NCBI GenBank assembly: GCA_031551455.1
Contig: JAVBNP010000128.1
Coordinates: 1 to 18,135, forward strand
From: JAIRLS01 sp031551455
Lineage (GTDB): Bacteria; Bacteroidota; Bacteroidia; Bacteroidales; UBA4181
Direction of reading: 5' to 3'
Length of the DNA: 18,135 nt
How positions within the stretch are numbered: position 1 is the first letter of the stretch; the number at the start of each line of letters is the position of its first letter. The position numbers and the translations under genes were made by a program. Shown piece after piece: positions 1-4,717 of this stretch. The notes beneath the pieces were generated by a model that saw only the letters and a program-made list of their open reading frames with translations, did no database searches and was not told the DNA's origin.

Positions 1-226
1 TCGCACTTTTAACGGGTGATGTCAATTTTCTGCCATATAATGTAACTTGAGATGAACCTTGCGAAACGATGGCGTTTGAGACGATCTGATCCATATCCTC
101 CATTACAGCTTCACTTATGGTCTGGCTTGTGAAAATCGTCAAATTATCCGGTTTATCGTTGTTGTCATATTTATTACAGGCTGTAAACAAGCAAGTTACC
201 AATAGGATTAATTGATATTTTTTCAT
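1..226 (-). CDS. Small lipoprotein, N-terminal part (runs off left edge)
   Basis: Reading the minus strand from the ATG at 224-226 gives 75 uninterrupted codons to the window edge. The protein begins MKKYQLILLVTCLFTACNKY: a short basic start, a hydrophobic stretch and a Cys at residue 17 in an LFTAC context. That fits a lipoprotein signal peptide cut by signal peptidase II, followed by a polar acidic linker (DNNDKPDN). The mature part seen so far (for example EAVMEDMDQIVSNAI) is polar and perhaps helical. I do not recognise the family. It is probably anchored in the outer membrane, as is usual for Bacteroidota lipoproteins, but that is inference. It is divergent from the bactofilin gene. A TAACTTTG box lies about 30 bp before the start. 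The C-terminus lies outside the window. Confidence 0.8.
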   Translation of the reverse strand, partial: MKKYQLILLVTCLFTACNKYDNNDKPDNLTIFTSQTISEAVMEDMDQIVSNAIVSQGSSQVTLYGRKLTSPVKSA

Positions 227-256
227 TTTTATATTATTATTATTATTTTAAAGATG

Positions 257-264
257 CAAAGTTA
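257..264 (-). promoter_or_regulatory. Candidate Bacteroidetes -7 box for the lipoprotein gene
   Basis: Read on the minus strand this is TAACTTTG, an exact match to the Bacteroidetes primary sigma factor -7 consensus TAnnTTTG. Transcription would begin near position 250 and give an A/T-rich leader of about 25 nt before the ATG at 226. The nearest TTTG that could act as the -33 element (291-294) is 26 bp away, longer than the usual 19-21 bp, so the -33 half is weak. Confidence 0.45.
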
Positions 265-718
265 GAATGCCCATAAATGAATAAATGTAACAAATGATAC
301 AGACTTAAACAGCCATAGCATAAAACCGGTAAACTTTTGTGTTTTTGAAACATTTATTTTACAGGTACAGTAGAGGTTTTAGTTAGCGAAAAAGCATGTA
401 TTTACCTCGATTTATTTTTGCTCTGCAATGATTGGCAAAGTCAAGTTGAAACGATTCAATGATGCTGTCCGTATTAAACAAACAGCAACTTGAATTAATA
501 ATCTTTTCATACCGTTTAATTTTATATTTAGGTTATTTGATTTTAATTTTTGTGAAAACAAGGTTTCCTAAAATGGCAACCGGTCAATAATGAGGTGAAA
601 CACCATCCGGCTCAAATGATATAAATGTTCCGAACGTATATAATAATGCATCGCGATTTGCGTTTGAAAAATAGAAAATATCATCAAAAGTATTTTTCGT
701 TTTTTCCCGGAAAGATTT

Positions 719-746
719 TATTTTTGTGGAAATTGAAGTAATTTTG
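719..746 (+). promoter_or_regulatory. Candidate promoter boxes for bactofilin-AtpZ
   Basis: Two exact TAnnTTTG matches lie just before the bactofilin gene: TATTTTTG at 719-726 and TAATTTTG at 739-746. Transcription would begin 30-55 nt before the ATG at 785. Neither has a clear TTTG at the proper -33 spacing, and T-rich sequence produces such matches easily. The position is right for a promoter but the assignment is tentative. Confidence 0.35.
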
Positions 747-784
747 AAATTTCGAACATTTTTAATCTTATTATATTTTAACAC

Positions 785-1192
785 ATGGCAAAGTATATTG
801 AACCGGAACAAAACTCGCACAATACCATTACCAACGGAACCGAAATTACGGGAGACGTCAATTCGAGCGGAGATATTCGTTTGGATGGGATGTTGAAAGG
901 AAATCTCAAAACGAAAGGGAAAGTTGTTATCGGATCAACCGGTAGAGTAACAGGTACCATCGAATGCAAAAATTCGGATATTTTCGGATATGTGGAAGGT
1001 AAAATATACGTTGGAGAATTGTTGTCGCTTAAGAATACGGCGAACGTAAAAGGCGACATCATTACCAATAAATTGGCCATTGAACCGGGTTGCAAATTCT
1101 CCGGAACATGTTCCATGGATATAAACGGTGTCGGCAGTGAACCAAGCATCATCACGGGAAAAGTCAAAGAAGAAACCAAGCAGCAAGCTTAA
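785..1192 (+). CDS. Bactofilin (polymer-forming cytoskeletal protein)
   Basis: The product is a 135-residue protein of the bactofilin family (formerly DUF583). The core, about residues 14-115, is a run of short beta repeats rich in Gly, Val and Ile (TEITGDVNSSGDIRLDGMLK, then KGKVVIGSTGRVTGTI, and VKGDIITNKLAIEPG). This pattern folds into a right-handed beta-helix that polymerises without nucleotide. The N-terminal 13 residues and the last 20 (KVKEETKQQA at the end) are polar and probably disordered, as is typical. Bactofilins form membrane-associated filaments that place envelope or cell-wall machinery. The substrate here cannot be read from the sequence. The 3' end overlaps the next gene in a different frame by 56-65 bp, so the two are almost certainly co-transcribed and perhaps translationally coupled. 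The start is the ATG at 785; no Shine-Dalgarno sequence is visible. Confidence 0.9.
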   Translation: MAKYIEPEQNSHNTITNGTEITGDVNSSGDIRLDGMLKGNLKTKGKVVIGSTGRVTGTIECKNSDIFGYVEGKIYVGELLSLKNTANVKGDIITNKLAIEPGCKFSGTCSMDINGVGSEPSIITGKVKEETKQQA

Positions 1193-1373
1193 CGATTACG
1201 CGAAATATTCGAATCTTGCCCTGCAAATGATGGTGATCATCGCCGGCGGAACGTACGGCGGTTTTCGTTTGGATAAATACCTTGATTGGGGCTTTCCGGT
1301 ATTTACGTTGGTGTTATCCCTGTTGAGTGTGGGAATTGCCATTTGGTATGCCGTAAAAGATTTGTTGAAATAA
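1128..1373 (+). CDS. AtpZ/AtpI-family small membrane protein
   Basis: This is an 81-residue protein with a basic N-terminus (REKSKKKPSSK) and two membrane helices, roughly residues 29-47 and 56-77, joined by GGFRLDKYLDWG. The pattern YAKYSNLALQMM, then GGxxLDxxL, then a second helix ending in a short basic tail is what I know from AtpZ-type proteins next to F1Fo ATP synthase genes. In other bacteria AtpI/AtpZ proteins help c-ring assembly or Mg2+/Ca2+ supply, so that is the likely role. No ATG lies before the conserved part. The start must be GTG at 1128 or GTG at 1137, both inside the bactofilin gene. The ATG at 1227 would cut into the first helix and lose the conserved YAKYSN segment. The gene ends at a strong terminator and is therefore separated from the atp operon that follows. 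Confidence 0.8.
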   Translation: MSAVNQASSREKSKKKPSSKLNDYAKYSNLALQMMVIIAGGTYGGFRLDKYLDWGFPVFTLVLSLLSVGIAIWYAVKDLLK

Positions 1374-1417
1374 CATTGACCCGACGGATTTCTTGAAACC
1401 TGTCGGGTCAATGTTTT
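1372..1417 (+). terminator. Intrinsic terminator after AtpZ
   Basis: There is a perfect 14 bp inverted repeat: AACATTGACCCGAC at 1372-1385 pairs with GTCGGGTCAATGTT at 1402-1415 around a 16 nt loop. The right arm runs directly into TTTT (1414-1417). The left arm includes the last two bases of the AtpZ stop codon. This is a strong terminator and separates the bactofilin-AtpZ unit from the ATP synthase operon. Confidence 0.85.
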
Positions 1418-1493
1418 ACATATATGTTTTTGAAGAGTGCGGAATACGTAAAAACTTCGTTTGAAAACATAACCGGGTTTATTTGAAAAAACG

Positions 1494-1501
1494 TATATTT
1501 G
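1494..1501 (+). promoter_or_regulatory. Candidate -7 box for the ATP synthase operon
   Basis: TATATTTG matches the Bacteroidetes -7 consensus TAnnTTTG exactly. It lies between the terminator at 1372-1417 and the first gene of the atp operon at 1596, where a promoter is needed. Transcription would begin near 1508, giving a leader of about 88 nt. The T-rich stretch upstream (1478-1485) contains TTTG but too close for a standard -33 element. Confidence 0.5.
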
Positions 1502-1595
1502 CACGTTATGATTATCGACATCGGAAAATTGTTTAAAAAGTAAAATAATTTTTGCCGAGAAAAATAATCATCGAAAATTGAGTAAAACATTATAA

Positions 1596-2015
1596 ATGAG
1601 AAAAGAATCAAAGCAATTCTTTATCGTGTCTTTAGCCGTAACGGTCATTGCCATGGTGATATCATGGTTTCTTTTTTCATATGTTTTTGAAACCTATGAT
1701 TTTCCGGGACGTATAATAAGCATTGTCTTTATCGGATCGGTAACATACTTTTCTCATGTTTGGTTGATGAAAACGGTAACGGATAGGCCCAAAGCATTCG
1801 GTCGGGTTTTCATGATACAAACCGCCGGTAAGTTATTCTTATATATGGCATGCATTTTGGGTTATTTGGTATTTTGCAAACAATATGCGATACCGTTTAC
1901 CTTTCAATTTCTTATCGTATATTTGATATTTGCGATTTTTGAAGTCACATCCATACTGAAGTTCGTTAAAAGCAATACCGGACAAACGCCCGGGAATACA
2001 AAAATAACCAATTGA
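1596..2015 (+). CDS. AtpI-like 4-helix membrane protein, first gene of atp operon
   Basis: This 139-residue integral membrane protein has four predicted helices, at about residues 8-29, 39-59, 73-93 and 102-122. A short basic N-terminus (MRKESK) and a polar tail (KSNTGQTPGNTKITN) flank them. Sequence motifs are weak. The size, helix count and position directly before atpB match the AtpI-like slot found at the head of many ATP synthase operons, and the family is poorly characterised in Bacteroidota. A role as an assembly helper for the Fo sector or c-ring is inferred from position. The start is the ATG at 1596 after an A-rich leader. The stop codon (2013-2015) lies 8 nt before the likely atpB start, so translation is probably coupled. 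Confidence 0.7.
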   Translation: MRKESKQFFIVSLAVTVIAMVISWFLFSYVFETYDFPGRIISIVFIGSVTYFSHVWLMKTVTDRPKAFGRVFMIQTAGKLFLYMACILGYLVFCKQYAIPFTFQFLIVYLIFAIFEVTSILKFVKSNTGQTPGNTKITN

Positions 2016-2023
2016 TTCTCGTG

Positions 2024-3088
2024 ATGGTACATCGGAAAATATTCCTCAAAATTCTGTCGGCGGTTTTTCTGTTGAGTTTCGTTTGGTCGGCAAACGCCCA
2101 ACACGAAAGCGAAGGCAAAACGGAAAAGTTTAATCCGGGAACGTTTATTCTCGAGCATATCGGCGATGCCTACGAATGGCATATTTTAACCTATAACGGA
2201 CACCATGTTTCGGTGCCGCTTCCGGTAATTCTTTACAGCAAGCAATCGGGTTTTCATGTATTCATGTCAACCAAATTTCACCACGGACCCCACGAATTCC
2301 GGATTGCCGGCGACGGACCGCATAAAGGAAAAATAGTGGAACAAGCCGCCGACGGATCGTTTGTCCGCCCGATGCTCGATCTCTCCATTACCAAGAACGT
2401 ATTTGCAATTTTCGTCAGCATGGCGCTCATACTGTGGGTTTTCATTTCGACGGCAAAAGCATACAAACGTCGTTCCGATCAAGCGCCCAAAGGTCTCCAA
2501 TCCTTTATGGAACCGATCATACTTTTCGTGCGCGACGATATTGCACGTCCCGCCATCGGTCACAAATATGAGCGATTCATGCCTTACCTGCTGACGCTTT
2601 TCTTTTTTATCTTGTTCAACAACTTAATGGGGCTGATTCCGATTTTTCCGTTCGGAGCTAACGTAACGGGTAACATCGCCGTCACGTTGATATTGGCCGT
2701 ACTCACCTTTCTGATCACGACGTTCAGTTCCACCAAAACTTATTGGGCGCATATATTTAATACACCCGGTGTTCCATGGTGGCTCAAAATTCCGCTTCCG
2801 TTGATGCCGTTTACCGAATTGTTGGGCGTTATCACAAAACCGTTTGTGTTAATGATCCGGTTATTCGCAAACATCACCGCGGGGCACATCATTGCCATCG
2901 GATTTTTCAGTTTGATATTCATTTTCGGGGAAATGAAACCCGTCATGGGATACGGAGTGTCGGTTATATCGATTATCTTTACGGTATTTATGTCACTTTT
3001 GGAACTGTTGGTGGCGTTTATCCAAGCATACGTATTTACGTTGCTTTCGGCATTGTATTTCGGTATGGCCGTTGAAGAACATCATTGA
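2024..3088 (+). CDS. atpB: ATP synthase Fo subunit a
   Basis: Subunit a forms the proton half-channels of Fo beside the c-ring. From the ATG at 2024 the protein has 354 residues, much longer than E. coli subunit a. The extra length is an N-terminal signal peptide (MVHRKIFLKILSAVFLLSFV, then WSANA) and a His-rich extracytoplasmic domain of about 90 residues before the first membrane helix, as in other Bacteroidota. Five to six helices follow. The motor arginine is in MIRLFANITAGH (Arg codon 2858-2860). The next functional position is His (codon 2885-2887), and Glu occurs at codon 3002-3004 in ELLVAFIQAYVF. By motif alignment this reverses the E. coli Glu219/His245 pair and resembles mitochondria. 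TTG 2012 and GTG 2021 are possible earlier starts, but ATG 2024 directly precedes the basic signal-peptide start. Confidence 0.96.
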   Translation: MVHRKIFLKILSAVFLLSFVWSANAQHESEGKTEKFNPGTFILEHIGDAYEWHILTYNGHHVSVPLPVILYSKQSGFHVFMSTKFHHGPHEFRIAGDGPHKGKIVEQAADGSFVRPMLDLSITKNVFAIFVSMALILWVFISTAKAYKRRSDQAPKGLQSFMEPIILFVRDDIARPAIGHKYERFMPYLLTLFFFILFNNLMGLIPIFPFGANVTGNIAVTLILAVLTFLITTFSSTKTYWAHIFNTPGVPWWLKIPLPLMPFTELLGVITKPFVLMIRLFANITAGHIIAIGFFSLIFIFGEMKPVMGYGVSVISIIFTVFMSLLELLVAFIQAYVFTLLSALYFGMAVEEHH

Positions 3089-3154
3089 CCGATAAATTGT
3101 ATTAATTAATCGATCGAGAATCAAAGATAAATTTAATAACCAAATTCTGTTTTT

Positions 3155-3409
3155 ATGTTACTTACCATTATTTTGCAAGCAGCAGCCAATATGGCGGTAG
3201 CCAAGTTGGGCGCAGGAATCGGTGCGGGAATTGCCGCAGTGGGTGCTGGTATCGGTATCGGTCGTATCGGTGGTTCGGCAATGGATGCGATTGCACGTCA
3301 ACCGGAGTCGGTGGGCGACATTCGTTCCAACATGATTGTTGCCGCGGCGCTGATCGAAGGTGTGGCTTTCTTTGCCATCGTGTTGTGCTTGCTCATCCTT
3401 TTCGTGTAA
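3155..3409 (+). CDS. atpE: ATP synthase Fo subunit c
   Basis: This 84-residue proteolipid makes up the rotating c-ring. It shows two membrane helices. Helix 1 (about 13-38) carries the Gly-rich ring-packing motif GAGIGAGIAAVGAGIGIG. The polar loop is ARQPES. Helix 2 (about 60-82) carries the ion-binding carboxylate Glu68 in ALIEGVAFFAIV. The residues that mark Na+ rings, Gln in helix 1 and Ser/Thr after the Glu, are absent: the local sequence is GIGIG and IEGV. Proton coupling is therefore the likely reading. A terminator-like hairpin follows 14 bp after the stop codon, before atpF. A/T-rich sequence without a Shine-Dalgarno element precedes the ATG. Confidence 0.97.
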   Translation: MLLTIILQAAANMAVAKLGAGIGAGIAAVGAGIGIGRIGGSAMDAIARQPESVGDIRSNMIVAAALIEGVAFFAIVLCLLILFV

Positions 3410-3423
3410 GGATGAATCGATCC

Positions 3424-3469
3424 GGCCCGGCCTGTTCGTGCGGTTGGCCGAAAGCGTCGGGCCTTTTTT
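3424..3469 (+). terminator. Terminator-like hairpin inside the atp operon (atpE-atpF gap)
   Basis: GGCCCG at 3424-3429 pairs with CGGGCC at 3458-3463, and six T residues follow at 3464-3469. An inner GCC/GGC pairing (3430-3432 with 3446-3448) can extend the structure, and an alternative CGGCC/GGCCG fold (3428-3432 with 3446-3450) competes with it. The GC-rich stem plus T-tract has the form of an intrinsic terminator. Since essential atp genes follow, it probably acts as a partial terminator or as a 3' stabiliser of an atpE-ending mRNA. Confidence 0.65.
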
Positions 3470-3476
3470 ATTTTTG
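3469..3476 (+). promoter_or_regulatory. Possible secondary promoter before atpF
   Basis: TATTTTTG, which fits TAnnTTTG, begins at the last T of the hairpin's T-tract. A TTG at 3444-3446 lies 22 bp upstream. If real, it would allow atpF-atpG to be transcribed independently of the terminator-like hairpin. The match is in T-rich sequence and may be chance. Confidence 0.25.
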
Positions 3477-3538
3477 ATTGATGATTTTTTGATTACTCAA
3501 GATACAGTATCAAATATTAGTTTGCCGTCAATCAAATG

Positions 3539-3566
3539 TTGAAAATCAAAAATTGAAAATCAAAAA
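3539..3566 (+). repeat. Tandem 14-mer repeat in the atpF leader
   Basis: The 14-mer TTGAAAATCAAAAA occurs twice, head to tail, at 3539-3552 and 3553-3566, ending 8 nt before the atpF start codon. The upstream part of the same leader has the reverse-orientation motif TTTTTGAT (3471-3478, and within 3485-3493), so long-range A/T pairing across the leader is possible. The A-rich run before the ATG may serve as the translation enhancer, since no Shine-Dalgarno sequence is present. Confidence 0.6.
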
Positions 3567-3574
3567 TCTATATC

Positions 3575-4069
3575 ATGCAATTAGTTACACCCGATATCGG
3601 TTTGCTGTTTTGGATGTTGCTTTCTTTCTTGATCGTATTTTTTCTTTTGAAAAAATTTGCGTGGAAGCCCATTCTCGGTATGCTTCACCAGCGTGAAGAT
3701 ACCATCGAGCAAGCTCTGAAATCTGCCGAAAAGGCCAAGGAAGACATGATGAAAATGCAGGCCGATAACGAAAAGATTTTGGCCGAAGCCCGTGCCGAAC
3801 GTGAAAAGATATTTCGTGAAGCGCAGGAAATCAAGGAAAAAATCGTGAGCGAAGCGCGCGGGCAAGCTCAAAAGGAAAAGGAAAAAATCATGGACGACAC
3901 CCGTGCATCGATTCGTGCCGAAAAAGATGCGGCTATTAAAGATATACGCGAAGCCGCCGCCGATTTGTCCGTACAAATTGCCGAAAAGTTGCTTCGACAA
4001 GAATTGAGCAACGACCAACAGCAAAAAACGTTGCTCGATCAATTAACCAAGGATATACCGATGAATTAA
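3575..4069 (+). CDS. atpF: ATP synthase Fo subunit b
   Basis: Subunit b is the peripheral stalk that holds F1 (alpha and delta) against subunit a. The 164-residue protein has a single N-terminal membrane helix (about residues 8-26, GLLFWMLLSFLIVFFLLKKF). The conserved WKPILGMLHQRE segment follows, and then a long charged alpha-helix (about 38-145) rich in Lys, Glu and Ala, which is the dimeric coiled-coil stalk. The C-terminus (LRQELSNDQQQKTLLDQLTK) would contact delta. Length and layout are standard. The gene is 165 bp downstream of atpE, an unusually wide gap for this operon, and that gap holds the hairpin and tandem repeat described separately. Confidence 0.96.
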   Translation: MQLVTPDIGLLFWMLLSFLIVFFLLKKFAWKPILGMLHQREDTIEQALKSAEKAKEDMMKMQADNEKILAEARAEREKIFREAQEIKEKIVSEARGQAQKEKEKIMDDTRASIRAEKDAAIKDIREAAADLSVQIAEKLLRQELSNDQQQKTLLDQLTKDIPMN

Positions 4070-4095
4070 TTTCGGGTTCCATGTCGACCCCGAAA
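4070..4095 (+). other. Short hairpin between atpF and atpH
   Basis: TTTCGGG at 4070-4076 pairs with CCCGAAA at 4089-4095 around a 12 nt loop. No T-tract follows, so it is not an intrinsic terminator. It lies just after the atpF stop and could protect the mRNA end or limit ribosome read-through. It may also be incidental. Confidence 0.4.
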
Positions 4096-4117
4096 CCTTA
4101 AATTTGAAACCTCAAGC

Positions 4118-4660
4118 ATGAATACCGGCATCATATCTTTTCGTTATGCCAAAGCATTATTTTTGGTGGGCACGGATCATCAATGTCTCGATGAATTGAA
4201 ATCCGATATGGAATTTTTGTCGGCTACCGTCAAAAATAATCCCGTTTTTGCGCAAATGTTAAGCAATCCGGTGATTAAACCGCCGCAAAAACGAAAGGTG
4301 ATGGCCGAACTGCTCGGAAGCAGAGTTCATCCCATGACAATCAACTTCATCAATGTCATCATTCGCAATCGGCGCGAATTCTTGTTGTCCGATGTAGCTC
4401 GCCGATTTGTCGACCTGTATGAGGAATCCAAAGGCATTAAACGTGCACACGTTACTTCAGCCGTTGCATTGGATGACGAAACAAAAAAACGGATACGGGA
4501 ACAACTCAATACGCTTTTTAAAGCCGATGTGTTGATGACCGCCGAAGTAAATCCCGATCTGATCGGAGGTTTTATTTTTCGTGTGGGCGATCAACAATAC
4601 GATGCGAGCGTGTCGTCGAGCTTGAAGCGGATGAGAAAAACCTTATCGGTCGGTAATTAA
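4118..4660 (+). CDS. atpH: ATP synthase F1 subunit delta (OSCP)
   Basis: Delta links the top of the alpha3-beta3 hexamer to the b-subunit stalk. The 180-residue protein has the usual two parts. The helical N-terminal domain (about 1-105) begins ISFRYAKALFLVG, with the family's RYAxAL pattern, and includes SNPVIKPPQKRKVMAELL. The C-terminal domain has VTSAVALDDETKKRIREQL and the hallmark ending GGFIFRVGDQQYDASVSSSL. Length is normal for the family. It lies 48 bp after atpF and 57 bp before atpA, within the same operon. Confidence 0.96.
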   Translation: MNTGIISFRYAKALFLVGTDHQCLDELKSDMEFLSATVKNNPVFAQMLSNPVIKPPQKRKVMAELLGSRVHPMTINFINVIIRNRREFLLSDVARRFVDLYEESKGIKRAHVTSAVALDDETKKRIREQLNTLFKADVLMTAEVNPDLIGGFIFRVGDQQYDASVSSSLKRMRKTLSVGN

Positions 4661-4717
4661 TGACGGTTATGTCTTGAAATTCAGTCAAAAATCGAAATAA
4701 AAAATCAACAATAGATC

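Larger units (their letters stand above)
227..784. other. Divergent non-coding region
   Basis: This is 558 bp of A/T-rich sequence between the divergent lipoprotein and bactofilin genes. I see no convincing gene. A 78-codon minus-strand frame at 584-820 has no recognisable motif and runs into the bactofilin gene, so I treat it as chance. The region holds an (ATT)n-like run at 231-247 next to the lipoprotein start and several TAnnTTTG-like boxes (for example 413-420, 719-726, 739-746), which are expected by chance at this base composition. No strong hairpin or RNA gene stood out. Confidence 0.6.

Noticed and set aside
584..820. A 78-codon minus-strand open frame in the gap before the bactofilin gene
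   Set aside because: It has low-complexity composition, no recognisable motif, and runs into the start of the bactofilin gene on the opposite strand. It looks like a chance frame.
778..1179. A 133-codon minus-strand frame opposite the bactofilin gene
   Set aside because: It is a shadow of the bactofilin reading frame. The plus-strand protein has clear beta-helix repeats and the minus-strand one has no family pattern.
1227..1373. ATG at 1227 as the AtpZ start
   Set aside because: It would drop the conserved YAKYSNLALQ segment and shorten the first membrane helix, so a GTG start upstream is preferred.
2012..2023. TTG at 2012 as the start of subunit a
   Set aside because: The four extra residues (MILV) precede the basic start of the signal peptide, and the TTG overlaps the stop of the upstream gene. 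ATG 2024 is a better start.
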